Source: Farysia itapuensis (taxonomy: Eukaryota; Basidiomycota; Ustilaginomycetes; Ustilaginales; Ustilaginaceae). Taken from it: a stretch of DNA of 64,000 nucleotides. Location of the stretch: positions 62,001 through 126,000 of the forward strand of contig JALBYC010000031.1 of assembly GCA_023212645.1 (NCBI GenBank), written 5' to 3'. The position numbers and the translations under genes were made by a program. The notes beneath the pieces were generated by a model. That model had not been told where the DNA came from. It was given only the letters and a program-made list of their open reading frames with translations, and searched no databases. Shown here piece by piece: positions 27,391 to 37,969 of the stretch (position 1 is the first letter of the stretch; every line of letters starts with the position of its first letter).

Positions 27391-29798
27391 ATGTCGCTGC
27401 TTCATCATGCCCACCCTTCTGATGAAGAGCTTGGTCCCTCCGCCAAACGAAGAAAGGTCAACACCTGTCTACAGTGTAAGAGTCGCAAGGTCAAGTGTGA
27501 CAAGGTGCGTCCGCACTGTGGACCATGTCAGAGGAGGCGCATCCCCGTAGACGAATGTGTCTTTGCCGATGAAGCAGACCCAGAAACATTGGAGCACTAC
27601 CTCGGTCCAGAATATGTTGCCAGCCAGGGCTTTGATATCCTGGAAACGGCTGCCGAGCCCAGCGCTAGTCTACTCGAGCTGGACGACCCGCAGGCTCGAG
27701 CTGTGCTAGACCGCATCACACGCGAAATGAGACTGAGGGAGGCTGATGCTCAGGTCAATGGCGAAAATAGCACCGTGGCCGCTGCTGCGGCGTTGGCGGA
27801 TGCAGGGTTAGTGGACGGCCCTAGTATCCTCAGCCCACAGCTCAGCCAAAAGCTGACGACTGAGACAACGGCCAGCGAACCGAAGGTAGCCTCTGCAACT
27901 GCTCCACTTCACCCCAGCTCACAGCTGCCTCTCGCTGCGAAGCCGACTCCCGATACCACCAAACTCATTCTTGGCCTTTTACCCAACGATCATGTTGTCA
28001 ACGTACTGCTTGACAGTCTCCGGTCCTTCGAAAGCATATCGCCACTGGGCATCAGCTGGCGTCTGATTCGCGTTCAACTCATCAATTTGCGTGGAGACAT
28101 CTCTGACTGGCGAACTGGTCAGGTGCAAGAACCTGATGTCGATCTCAGCTTTCTCGCACTTCTGTTCGAGCTGATGGTGTCGGCTATCGACTGCAAGCCT
28201 GTCGAGGACATCATCAGGGAAGGGATTGCGCTCACTGGAGACCAAGTTCCAGCGATGACAGACCGCTGGCATTCCACATCGTCTGCGCTCTTGACCATGT
28301 GCAATTCGGACACCGAGCCAAATCTCAACACAGTTTGCACTGTCTTTCTCTTCTACTTATACAAGAGCCGACGTGGCAACATGAAGGAAGCGGTTCACCA
28401 TCTTCGAAGAGTGAGTAAGATTCGGGCTTTTGCTTGGCTACACTTTCACTAACACCTTCCAACTTAGTCTTTTCAAAGTGGGCAAGTCATCTGCATGCAT
28501 CAGCTGGGCTCGGCATTAGAGGATCAGCAGCGTTGGAGACAACATCCTGAAGAGGAAGACACAATGATTCGCACCGGTGCGGTGACCGCGATGCGCAAAG
28601 CTCTTTTCGAGGGAGGGGAAGCATTTGCTCTTAGCGAAGAGAAGAAAGTTTTGCACTCCCTGCGTGGGCGCAGGAGTGTTTCCAGGTTGTTGTTGCGCAC
28701 TAACATACCCGATCGATCACATCTGGTTCGCGAGTCAGCCAGGATCCTCTGGACGTCGCTCACATGGCACTTTGATTTCTTCTTTGGCGGGTCATCTTCA
28801 GCAAATTGGGGTGACGGACAGTCCTGGAATACAACTCTCAGCAAAGTCGACGAAGCGCATCTACCCGATGGCGAAAGCGCGGATCTTCCGACAAGCTCTT
28901 TCTCTGCCTCTGCCGCGACTCTCTTTTTCACCTTTCTTTCGGACTCCGTTCAGATCAGTAAAGCTCTCGATACCCGTCAAGACTCCAGTGGCACCTCCTC
29001 AGAAGTCATTACGGACTGGGACAGTAGCAATCAAGAGCTTTTGGCGCAGTTACGTGAGCAGACTGGCTCCGAGCGGGCAATGTTTCACCACTTCGCTGTT
29101 TTAATACACCACTGGACACGCATCCGTACCCTGCGCACTCATTTCGAACAAGCTGATGCCGTCTTGGTGCGACAAGGCCCAATGACGCAACTTATCACAT
29201 CGTGTCGAGAGGCACTCGTCGAACTTCAAAGGATTGTGACCGTAGCTGATGTGGAATTGTCTGTCTTTCAGCCGATGATCACTCTAGTCAAGATCGACGC
29301 CACCCTACTGCTCGCTTTGCACTTGCTGGCTCAGTCACGTACCCAGCATGACAACGTCAGCGCCGATTGGCACGAGATCCGATCATTGATCAGTACGTCG
29401 CTTTTGCTCGTGTGGTCGCAAGAGGCGGAGGGTATCTCGGCGCGACTGGGCAGCAATCAAAGTTGGCGGAAGTCGTGCCGCCAACTGATCGAACAAGTGC
29501 TCTTGGAAGCGTTCAATCGTAAGCAATCTGCGATGCAGCAGCACATCAGCGTCAAAGAGGAAGGCACGGCGCAGTCAAATGAAGAAGATCGCCTAGACCA
29601 TCACCTCGGCCCATTGAATAACGAAGATCCACTGCGTATCTACCAAGAGGAGCTGCTGGCAGACGATCCCATCTATAGACAGGCGAGGTTCTTTGACATC
29701 CTTGATGGTAAGTTTGCCCGTAGGATCTGGTTCAGTAAGATGGACAGCTGACTAAGGTTGCTTTTGCAATTGAAACAGAATACTTTTGGTCATCTTGA
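27391..29798 (+). CDS. Zn2Cys6 fungal transcription factor
   Basis: Three exons: 27391-28410, 28468-29707 and 29779-29798, with introns of 57 and 71 bp. The product is 759 aa. The binuclear zinc cluster has Cys at 26, 29, 36, 43, 46 and 56 (C-x2-C-x6-C-x6-C-x2-C-x9-C) with the basic KSRKVKCDK loop. The remainder looks like the helical middle-homology region of fungal regulators (for example LGLLPNDHVVNVLLDSL and VFLFYLYKSRRGNMKEAV, which runs across the first splice). The last exon adds only EYFWSS; unspliced, the frame would end 13 codons later in unrelated sequence. It is nuclear and likely binds CGG-type half-sites. The target pathway cannot be deduced. Confidence 0.85.
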
Positions 29799-29881
29799 GG
29801 ACGCACGCACACCACGCACATGTTTAGCACTATAGCTGCCAATAGACCGAAATATACAAATATACATTGTTTACGGATAAT

Positions 29882-31357
29882 TCATACTGCTACGCCTCGA
29901 TACAGACTGGCGCTGCTCGTATTTGCATCTGTGTTCCTGTTGAGATTTTGTGTCGAAAGAGTGTATGATTCGCAGAGCAAGTCGAGTTTGCTGCGACTCG
30001 AAGGCATTTCGACGGGCTCGAATGCGATGTTTCTGGGTGAGTTGGTCGTGGATTGACGATAAACGACATCAAAGGGAGCATTTTCTGAGGTCTCGGCCAG
30101 TTGGTGTGCGGCGAGGGATTCTACCGTCATCCTGCTGACTCTACGATTGGAAATAGCGTTGGAGGGGTAGCGACCACGAAGAACAAGGGTCTCGCGACGT
30201 CGTTTGCCGCCTCCACCTAGCGGTCCAGGGCCACGTCGGGTAGGGATACAAGCATCGTCGTCTACCGACATAGCTTTCGCGGACCCCCAACCACCGCTAC
30301 CCTGAATCTTGGCGGCCAAGAACTCGCGTGTGAAGAAGAGTAGTTGGGAGACGAGGAAGCTGACAATCATGAAAACGACCAGGAGGATGCAGAAGACAAC
30401 GACGAGCGGAACGCCAAATTGTTGTATGTTGAAAAAGCCGTATACAAGAACATGGTAGCGATGGTAGGTAATGACAACAATTCCCATGTACATGCCTAGG
30501 AAAGAGACGACGGGGAGCAAATGCCACCAAGGCATCATTGGCGTTCGCGACAAAATGGTGAGGTCGAGCTGGGTAAGGGCGACGTTGATGGTATGCTTGC
30601 TGATGTTGACATAGGCTGTGTACGGTGTGCCAAGGGGAGCTGGACCGGCCAGCAGCGTCCAGAAAATGACGGTAACCACGAGTGGGTACGTAGCTACGGT
30701 GCTGACAAGCAGGGAGTGAGCGAACTGGAGCGGGCGTGGGAAGCTTCTACTAAGTAACGAACGCGGGTATGTGGAGCCGATCTCCAGCTCCGTATGTTTC
30801 GAGTATGTCAGAAGCTTCTCGATACGATTGTGGCCAGCTCCATTGTCGCCACAGACAGCTTCAATATCGGCATTGTGACGGGCAACATCGATGCGTCCTA
30901 CACCATCAATGGGAAACGCCTTCTCCAGCATCTCGATTCTTCCATTCGAAGTCAGCTTCCTGGCACGGTTCCATCGCCATTGAGAGTAGCAGAAGGAACA
31001 TGTGTGGACGGCAGACATGACAAAGTATGTGGTGCAGCCCCAGTAGGACAGATTGGTGAAGTAGGTGATGCTTCCGACTCCCTCTTGTACTGCTGTAGCA
31101 AGTACAGTAACGAGCATATAGACAGCTATGGCTGAGCGAAGTAGTGCAAAGAGGGGCACTGGAAGGAGATAGGATGTGACATAGCGGTGTTGTGGATCAA
31201 ACGGCGTTTCGACGCCGAGATAGTGATACAGAACTGTTGAAAAGCGAGACACTGTGGATTGCGCGCTGCTGGGGTCGGATGTGACGTCGTCCTCCTTGTC
31301 GTACACGCGCTGGGTTGCTTCCATGGAGGGAGTCATGGCGGAAGCAAGATGCGCCAT
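29882..31357 (-). CDS. Multispanning membrane protein, FAR-17a/AIG1-like
   Basis: Single exon, 491 aa, ATG at 31357. About six to seven hydrophobic spans lie between residues 64 and 350. The pattern of an early ITYFTNLSYWGCTTYFV, a mid VTVIFWTLL, NISKHTINVALTQLDL and PWWHLLPVVSFLGMYMG is reminiscent of FAR-17a/AIG1/ADTRP proteins, in which a conserved Thr and His act in hydrolysis of branched fatty-acid esters. The match is by overall pattern and not strong. The C-terminal 130 residues are hydrophilic, with Arg-rich and Ser-rich segments. It converges on the Zn2Cys6 gene, 83 bp between stops, and is divergent from MFAP1. Confidence 0.6.
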   Translation of the reverse strand: MAHLASAMTPSMEATQRVYDKEDDVTSDPSSAQSTVSRFSTVLYHYLGVETPFDPQHRYVTSYLLPVPLFALLRSAIAVYMLVTVLATAVQEGVGSITYFTNLSYWGCTTYFVMSAVHTCSFCYSQWRWNRARKLTSNGRIEMLEKAFPIDGVGRIDVARHNADIEAVCGDNGAGHNRIEKLLTYSKHTELEIGSTYPRSLLSRSFPRPLQFAHSLLVSTVATYPLVVTVIFWTLLAGPAPLGTPYTAYVNISKHTINVALTQLDLTILSRTPMMPWWHLLPVVSFLGMYMGIVVITYHRYHVLVYGFFNIQQFGVPLVVVFCILLVVFMIVSFLVSQLLFFTREFLAAKIQGSGGWGSAKAMSVDDDACIPTRRGPGPLGGGGKRRRETLVLRGRYPSNAISNRRVSRMTVESLAAHQLAETSENAPFDVVYRQSTTNSPRNIAFEPVEMPSSRSKLDLLCESYTLSTQNLNRNTDANTSSASLYRGVAV

Positions 31358-32056
31358 CTTGAACGGTGGTGAAAGAGGGGAAGAGATGACTTTGGAGCGC
31401 TGAACGATAGGTAGGCCAGATACTTATTGAGAGCCGGCTCTGTCAAAGGGGAGAAGCAAACACCGCAGGGCGCCTCGATGCAGCGCTATCGCAAGTACGA
31501 GCAGGTTGAGCCAGGCTCGTATCGTCGTTGAAAGCGGACGCTAGCACATGGTCAGGGGTCCCCATCTGCGGCTAGAATCTGTCTCGCTACGGCAGGCGAT
31601 GCCATCTCACGATCCAGTGGAGGGAGGCAGAATACCAGCACTCTGCATGCATCGATCTGCGAGCGGCAGCTTGGCAATTAAGCTATACAATGGACAGCAT
31701 CAGAGCACGCTGAAACCGGATCTCAGCCACATGAGAATCACGTTGGCGTTGATCTAGCCGCCAGGTGTCCAAAACCGCATTCGGTGATTATTTTGGTTCA
31801 ATCAGCCTCTCTCTCAAGCCAAAATCTGCAAAATCACGCCCATTTACCGCATCCGAGACAAGCGTACCTTTTTGGTTCTCCGCTGCGCGCCGGCTGGGCG
31901 ACGTTCGTGCTCGAGCGCGCGAGCGCTAGAGCGCTTTTACAAATAATCATGGTCTAACACTCCAATTCTGATTTTTTAAATTCTTGGTGGAATTTGTGGA
32001 GTCAATGATGTTGACCGAGTCCCGCACTTCTGCACCTTCACGGCTTCACCCCAACC
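31358..32056. other. Divergent promoter region with GC palindromes
   Basis: About 700 bp between the membrane-protein gene and MFAP1. It contains AGCGCT palindromes at 31397-31402, 31922-31927 and 31930-31935 within a GCTCGAGCGCGCGAGC-type stretch. No gene is apparent. Confidence 0.55.
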
Positions 32057-33235
32057 ATGCCACCACGGCCGTCTGCAGCAGCGCCAAGACTCAGCAGACC
32101 AGCCGCAAGATACAGACCGGGCAAAGCACCCGTATCAGGTGGAGCTGTCGATCTCGACTCATCTGATTCAGATGTCGAGGCGCAGTCATTACGTCGCGGA
32201 GAGGAGAATGCTGAACCGGAGGCCAGTTCCATAGCATCTGGTGCAGCCGGTCTGTTGAACACCCAGCGCAAAAGTGCAGGCATCATTATCAATACAGGCG
32301 AAGCTGCATCTTCGTCTCGAAAAGTCGATCTGAAGATTGGCGCGGAGCAGTCGCGTCTGCCACAAGCAGAGAGCTCGTCGTCAGAGTACGAGACTGATAC
32401 TGATGAAGAAGATGCGACTGCTGCCAAGCCTGTCTTTCGTAAGCCCGGAGATCAAACGCGAGATGTATCTCACGTGGCGAAAGATATGTCAGATGACGAA
32501 ACAGACAGTGAAGAGTCTGATTCAGGGAGCGACGAGAGCGAGAAGCCGAGCGCGATGCTCAAGCTAATCTTCGTGTCCAAAAGGGCCCGAACTTCAACGT
32601 CTGACGACGTTGAGAGCATAAGGGAGCCAGTGTCTGAGGAACAGCAAGCAGCGATAGTAGAGAAGCGGCGTAAAGAAGCTCATGACTTAGCCGAGCAGGT
32701 CATTCGGAAACAATTGGCGGAGGAAGAGCACGCGAAACGGCAAGCGTCCTCATCAGTATCGGCAGCGGCGGATATTGACGACACAGATGGTTTAGATCCA
32801 GAAGCTGAGTTCCAGGCCTGGCGGCTTCGCGAGCTAGAACGCATCAAGCGCGACCAGGATCAAGCTTCCGAAAAGCAAGCAGAGCTGGACGAGATGGCCA
32901 AAATCAAGGCGCTGCCCGAGGCCGAGCGCGAACAACTTGGCCTGGCGAGAGCACAAGCTATTGCTGAAGACAGAAGACAGCAAAGGGCATCGGCAAGTGG
33001 CACAGGGGGGAATTTCCACAAGGGATCCTTCTTTCAAGACATGGACATCCTCAAGCGAGATTATTCGGAATTGACAGAGCGCCAGGCTCATAAAAACAAG
33101 ATGCACAAGTCGCTCCAAGCGCACGGCGACCTTGACTTCAAAGGCAGAAACAAGTGGAAAGGGCTGAAGAACGAGGACACCAGCAAAGACACGCTCACGA
33201 TTAGATCAAAACAGCACAGACCTGGTCGAAATTAA
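32057..33235 (+). CDS. MFAP1: Microfibrillar-associated protein 1 (MFAP1) spliceosome factor
   Basis: Single exon, 392 aa, ATG at 32057. The build is typical of MFAP1: an acidic Ser-rich first half with SSDSD and SSSEYETDTDEED runs, a long charged helix (about 195-310, with EEQQAAIVEKRRKEAHDLAE and AWRLRELERIKRDQ), and the conserved end: KGSFFQDMDILKRDY, then FKGRNKWKGLKNEDTS. MFAP1 is a component of the activated B complex of the spliceosome (Prp38-associated) and is nuclear. The length is slightly below animal MFAP1 (about 440 aa). It converges on YPT7 with 79 bp between stops. Confidence 0.88.
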   Translation: MPPRPSAAAPRLSRPAARYRPGKAPVSGGAVDLDSSDSDVEAQSLRRGEENAEPEASSIASGAAGLLNTQRKSAGIIINTGEAASSSRKVDLKIGAEQSRLPQAESSSSEYETDTDEEDATAAKPVFRKPGDQTRDVSHVAKDMSDDETDSEESDSGSDESEKPSAMLKLIFVSKRARTSTSDDVESIREPVSEEQQAAIVEKRRKEAHDLAEQVIRKQLAEEEHAKRQASSSVSAAADIDDTDGLDPEAEFQAWRLRELERIKRDQDQASEKQAELDEMAKIKALPEAEREQLGLARAQAIAEDRRQQRASASGTGGNFHKGSFFQDMDILKRDYSELTERQAHKNKMHKSLQAHGDLDFKGRNKWKGLKNEDTSKDTLTIRSKQHRPGRN

Positions 33236-33314
33236 GCTGATAGCATTGAGAAACATGGACGAGCGTATGTCAAGAATGGTAGGAGACTGATGTGGCGTAA
33301 CTTGTAGATGAAGA

Positions 33315-34215
33315 TCAGCAATTGCAGCCGCTCTGTTGGTTCTCGGAGTCGATCCGAATCGGATCAGGATAGTCTGCGTACAGCTCGGCTTCTGCCTCCT
33401 GCTGAAGGGCGGCGCGGGCGATCGTCTGGAAAGCCTGTTCGACGTTGATGGCTTCCTTTGCACTTGTCTCAAAGTAAGGAATGTTGCCCTTAGACTGACA
33501 CCATGTCATGGCTCGCTTCTGGCTGACCATGCGCTTGCTTTCTTCGACATCGATCTTGTTGCCAAGAACGACAAAGGGGAAGTTCTCTGGGTCATGCGGG
33601 GCTGCCTGGATCAAGAATTCGTCGCGCCATGAGTCGAGTGTCTCGAAGGACTTTGCGTTGTTGACGTCGTAACACAAGCAGCAGCAATCAGCGCCCCGGT
33701 AGAAAGCAACTCCAAGAGACTGGAAGCGTTCCTGGCCGGCTGTGTCCCACAGCTGCATAGTCACCAGTCGGTCATCGACCATCACTTCGCGAGTCAAGAA
33801 GTCTGCACCGATCGTAGCCTTGTAAGCCGAAGAGAAGCGCTTGTTCACATCTAAGTTGGAACGGTCAGAGAGTCGGGCTGACGCTGTTACTGATGCATTC
33901 ACTCACATTGGTTCATCAACGACGTTTTTCCAACACTGCATCAGAGATAAGCTGTCAGACAGCTGAAGTGGCCACATGAATAGCTGAGAGCAAGCTTACC
34001 CTGAATCTCCAAGAATCTAGTGTTGAGCAAAGCGGATTGCGAGGACACAGAATGAGTCAGAGAATGCTGTCGAGTAGCGCTGTTTGCTGAGCGGAGTGAA
34101 CTTACAATGACCTAATCGGCGAAGAGGCAAAGACGGAGGGTCAGTCTGGGATACACAGTCAAGCGAGAGCTCAGAGCAGACTCACCTTGAGCAGAACTTT
34201 CTTTCTCGACGCCAT
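33315..34215 (-). CDS. YPT7: Rab7-type GTPase Ypt7, with a 6-nt micro-exon
   Basis: Five exons: 34215-34186, 34111-34106, 34016-34000, 33935-33907 and 33850-33315, giving introns of 74, 89, 64 and 56 bp. The product is 205 aa. The joined start reads [20 protein letters not shown], then KTSLMNQYV, the Rab7 P-loop. Downstream are the effector loop [34 protein letters not shown] (NKxD), ETSAKEA and the CNC prenylation end. Ypt7 drives late endosome/vacuole and autophagosome-vacuole fusion with the HOPS complex. The second exon is only GTCATT (Val-Ile), flanked by TTAG and GTAAGT. Skipping it keeps the frame but deletes two residues of the first beta strand. Confidence 0.93.
34106..34111 (-). other. 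YPT7: 6-nt micro-exon of YPT7
   Basis: GTCATT on the minus strand is preceded by GATTAG and followed by GTAAGT. It supplies the Val-Ile of the conserved KVIILGDSGVGKT segment that is otherwise absent from the joined exons. Confidence 0.85.
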
Positions 34216-34319
34216 GTTGTAGAAGAGAGATGAAGAGTGGGATGGATGGTAGAGTGAGAGGTAGATGTGTGGAGCTGGCCAGACAGAGAGGGGTTCGGAT
34301 GTGGGCATCTGCGCGCCAT

Positions 34320-34332
34320 AGCGCTATAGCGC
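34320..34332. repeat. Perfect palindrome GCGCTATAGCGC
   Basis: A perfect 12-bp palindrome overlaps ATAGCGCTAT in the 259-bp divergent promoter between YPT7 and ATG16. It may be a factor-binding site. Confidence 0.55.
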
Positions 34333-34474
34333 CTGTGTTTATTTACTCCACCCTAACAGAAAAATCAATTCAAGTTGAGCGCATGAGCGCAAGTTGAACC
34401 GATTTAGACCCGGCGGACCCGGTGGACCCTGCCTGATGTGTGTGCCTTTAATAGTTCTGACTCCTGCGCACACC

Positions 34475-35261
34475 ATGGCCGCTGCGCAGACTGCTGCAAA
34501 TTGGCAGCAAGCAGTGTTTCTGCGACTGCACGAGCGAGACGCAAACGAAAAGCAGCATGATCACATTTGTCAGCAGTGTAAGTCGGCAAACGTTAGCCAT
34601 TGGCATAGTATACAAACTGACACAGCCGATCCACGCAGATGCTAAGCTAGCAGAACATGCTCGAGTACTCAAGCAGCGCAATCGCTCTCTCCTTGACGCC
34701 ACTTCAAGTCTTCCAGACTCTGAGACTATGTCTAAAGGCCAGGGCAATGCGGCATCCGCTCCTAATCCTGTTCAGGCTATTTACATCACCACATTGGAAC
34801 AGCAATTGACCACACTTCGAGACGAGATCGCGGTGCTATACAAGACTCAAGGTCAAAACGCACAGCGGCTTTTACTCATGAACGAGTCTTTGCGAGAGAA
34901 GGAGCAAGAATCTCTGCATCGTTCTGACCTCCTGACTCGCCTCCAGGCGGATCATGATCGCATTCAACGTCAAGCGGAGGACTATGCGAACGTCATTGGC
35001 GAAAAGGAGCGCGGCATCCAAATCTTGCAGGACGAGCTGACTACACTCAGCCTTGAACTTAGCCAGATCGAAAACCGAAACCAGGAACTGAAGAAGGACA
35101 ATGCCAGCTTGCTTCAGAGATGGCTTGATCGCATGAATCAAGAAGCCGACAAGATGAATGAGGGTACCATCTGGCTCGAACAGGTCAGAAAGCAGAAACA
35201 GGCTCCCTCGTCCTCTTCAATAGAGGCAGAAACGAGTGGCAAAGCTACGTCCGGTACATGA
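34475..35261 (+). CDS. ATG16: Autophagy protein Atg16
   Basis: Two exons: 34475-34577 and 34639-35261, with a 61-bp intron. The product is 241 aa. The N-terminal helix (NWQQAVFLRLHERDANE, spliced into YAKLAEHARVL) is the Atg5-binding region. The rest is mostly a long coiled coil (about 85-215: YITTLEQQLTTLRDEIAVL, ELTTLSLELSQIENRNQEL, DNASLLQRWLDRMNQE). The length and absence of WD repeats match the short fungal Atg16 rather than animal ATG16L1. Atg16 dimerises and holds Atg12-Atg5 at the phagophore as the E3 for Atg8 lipidation. It is divergent from YPT7, which is also needed for autophagosome fusion. Confidence 0.88.
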
Positions 35262-35437
35262 GAAATTGGTCACATTATATACCCTTTGTGTAGTGTTGCG
35301 CGAGACAGGCATATTTGAATTTGAAGACATGGTGGAGCGAATTGAGGGACAAGCGCGATGGTGGAGTGAGAGCGCCCATTTTGGTGCCAATTTTGCGATA
35401 CTGCTTGGCTTCTTTCTTCCTTCGTTCCATAGCAACC

Positions 35438-37858
35438 ATGGCGCCGGTTGCGGACGCAGACAACAAGCACGCCGCTTGCAGCTCGTCCTATCACCCGCTT
35501 AACCATGTTCCTGTCTATACCGCCGCAGACTTTCCTAAACCAAAACCCATCACTCCGCTTGCCTACTCTTCTTCTCCGTACTGGAACACTGACTGCCCTA
35601 TCGTCATAGACAATGGTTCCAGCGAGCTTCGCGCGGGCTTCAGCACCGCATTTCAATCTGGCAAGCAATCAGTATCCCCCGGTCCATACGTGCATTATGA
35701 CAGCCTCATGTCCAAAGTCCGCGACCGCAAGAAGAATGTCACCTTGCTGCTCGTGGGGAACGATGTCTATGCTGATGGGCTTTCGAGAAGCTCTATACGA
35801 AGCCCTTTTGACGGCGATGTCGTCACCAGTTGGGACGCTATGGAAACCTTGCTTGACTACACCTTTGCCAACCTCGGCATCAGCACCGACAGGGTGCAGC
35901 ACCCCGTTTGTATGACCGAAGCTCTTTGCAATCCAGCTTACAGCAGAGGCCTCATGAACGAGCTCATGTTTGAAGCATACCAGGTACCCTATCTCAATTA
36001 CGGTCTCGATTGTCTCTTCTCCGCTTACCAAAACGATATTGGTCCAGACTCGCTTATCGTCTCATCAGGGCGGGCCAGCACCGTCGTTGTCCCCACACTT
36101 CAGGGCAAAGGCATTCTTACCAGCTCAAAGCGTTTGTCTTGGGGTGGCGCGCAGGCAAGTGACCTTCTTTTGCGTATGGTTCAGCTCAAGTATCCCAATT
36201 TTCCATCCCGAGTAACAACATATCAAGCACAGCAAATTATGGAGGAAATGTGCTACGTATCGTCCGATTATATCGACGAGATCTCGGGAATGTCAATGAT
36301 GCCCGCCTCTCACAAGTCCCACACCCCAGCCCAATGGACCCGAATGGAAAAAGCAGATGTAATTGTACAGTTTCCGTTCCAAGACGCTGTACCCGAGCAA
36401 AAGTCGGAGCAAGAACTTGCAGCGCAAGCAGACAGACGCAAAGCTGCAGGTGACCGTCTCCGAGAGCAAACCCGCAAGATGCGACTCGAAAAGATGCTGC
36501 AGAAAGAGAACGACCTCAAGTACTACCAAAATCTCAAGGAATTCAAGGGCAAAGAGCGCAAAGCCGAGTATCTCAAACGTCTCGAAAGCGACGGCTTTGA
36601 CTCAGAGCAGGATCTCGAAAAGACAATCGTCAAGATTCAGGGCGTGTTGAAACGATTCCGGGCAAAGGAGCTGGGCGAGGAATTCATCGACGATGAAAAG
36701 CAAGGAGAACCCTCTTTCCCTCTGGTTGATGTGGCGGATGCCGATTTGGACGACGAAGGCATCAAGGAGAAAAGAAAGCAGCGTTTGATGAAAGCAGGCT
36801 ATGACGCTCGTCTCCGAGCAAAAGCAGAAAAGGCCGAAGAAAAGCGCCTAGCAGATGAAGCTCTACAGCTGGACGAACAGGAGCGTCTAAACAATCCGCG
36901 CGTGTGGTCGTCCAAGCTGCGCAGCGATTACGATGCTGCGATTCAACGCATAAAGGAGCGCAAGCGAATGAAAGAGATGCTTTCCGACCGCAAGTCTCTG
37001 GCAGCGCAACAACGCATGAAGAATATCACAGCGCTTGCGTCTGACGCGCCCGGCAGTGGCACTGCTACACCTACTGGCGGCCGCAAGCGCAAGAAGGGAG
37101 GAGACAACGACGACAATTTTGGCGCCAACGATGACGACTGGGCCATTTATCGCGAAATACAAAACGCCGACGATAGCGAAGAAGAAGAAGATGCCTTCAA
37201 CAATCTTGCGACCATCGAAAACCGTCTGTTGAGTCTTGATCCGACCTTCAAGCCAGACGACACGTACGCTGCTCGTCTGGCTCGCAAGAATCGTCTGCTG
37301 CTCACCTTCTTCAACGGTCCTGGGGGCGGCCAAGAAGCAAGTACGTCTGAGCTTCTGGGACAGAGCAATAGTTCAAAGGAGGATACAGCAGACGCAAACG
37401 CAAACAAGCTCGAAACAGACCCCGAGGCAATCAAGCGTGCTCACCAGCTGCACTTGAATGTAGAGCGAATCCGTGTTCCCGAGGTATTGTGGCAGCCCTC
37501 AATGGCCGGAATCGATCAAGCAGGTCTAGACGAGCTGTGCAATCACGTACTCTCCTCCTTCCCTCAGCAGACACGTCACAACTTGCTTCAAAATGTCTTC
37601 TTCACCGGTCGACACACACAGTACCTCGGATTCCGTGAAAGGCTGTACAACTCGATTCGAGCCACACAGCCTTCGGAATGCAAAGTCAACGTCCGCGGTG
37701 CTAAAGATCAACGCTTTGATGCTTGGAGAGGCATGGCGAAATGGACGTCTCTCGAGCCAGAACAATTCCGCTCAACAGCGATTTCCAAGCAAGACTATGA
37801 AGAAAAGGGCAAGGAGTGGTTCAAGGAGCACGCCTTTAGCTCTAGTTGGTCGTCATAG
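35438..37858 (+). CDS. ARP5: Actin-related protein 5 (INO80 complex)
   Basis: Single exon, 806 aa from ATG 35438 (MAPVADADNK); upstream codons in frame have no ATG. The actin fold begins at PIVIDNGSSELRAGF and continues with GRASTVVVPTLQGK and the C-terminal NVFFTGRHTQYLGFRERL, followed by AWRGMAKWTS. Between the actin halves is a large charged helical insertion (about 340-620, many Lys/Arg/Glu, including RERKRMKEMLSDRKSLAAQQR), the feature that marks Arp5 and grips Ies6. The protein is slightly longer than yeast Arp5 (about 755 aa). It acts in nucleosome sliding by the INO80 remodeller in the nucleus. It follows ATG16 by 176 bp and converges on RRP1. Confidence 0.93.
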   Translation: MAPVADADNKHAACSSSYHPLNHVPVYTAADFPKPKPITPLAYSSSPYWNTDCPIVIDNGSSELRAGFSTAFQSGKQSVSPGPYVHYDSLMSKVRDRKKNVTLLLVGNDVYADGLSRSSIRSPFDGDVVTSWDAMETLLDYTFANLGISTDRVQHPVCMTEALCNPAYSRGLMNELMFEAYQVPYLNYGLDCLFSAYQNDIGPDSLIVSSGRASTVVVPTLQGKGILTSSKRLSWGGAQASDLLLRMVQLKYPNFPSRVTTYQAQQIMEEMCYVSSDYIDEISGMSMMPASHKSHTPAQWTRMEKADVIVQFPFQDAVPEQKSEQELAAQADRRKAAGDRLREQTRKMRLEKMLQKENDLKYYQNLKEFKGKERKAEYLKRLESDGFDSEQDLEKTIVKIQGVLKRFRAKELGEEFIDDEKQGEPSFPLVDVADADLDDEGIKEKRKQRLMKAGYDARLRAKAEKAEEKRLADEALQLDEQERLNNPRVWSSKLRSDYDAAIQRIKERKRMKEMLSDRKSLAAQQRMKNITALASDAPGSGTATPTGGRKRKKGGDNDDNFGANDDDWAIYREIQNADDSEEEEDAFNNLATIENRLLSLDPTFKPDDTYAARLARKNRLLLTFFNGPGGGQEASTSELLGQSNSSKEDTADANANKLETDPEAIKRAHQLHLNVERIRVPEVLWQPSMAGIDQAGLDELCNHVLSSFPQQTRHNLLQNVFFTGRHTQYLGFRERLYNSIRATQPSECKVNVRGAKDQRFDAWRGMAKWTSLEPEQFRSTAISKQDYEEKGKEWFKEHAFSSSWSS

Positions 37859-37969
37859 ACATCTCGCGTACAATCCAGCCAGTCCTCCCGCAATATGCAT
37901 GCTACTTGAGACGGTGAAAAGATTCGACAAGCAACGTATAATTAATGGTTGAAATCTCTGTGCATCGAA

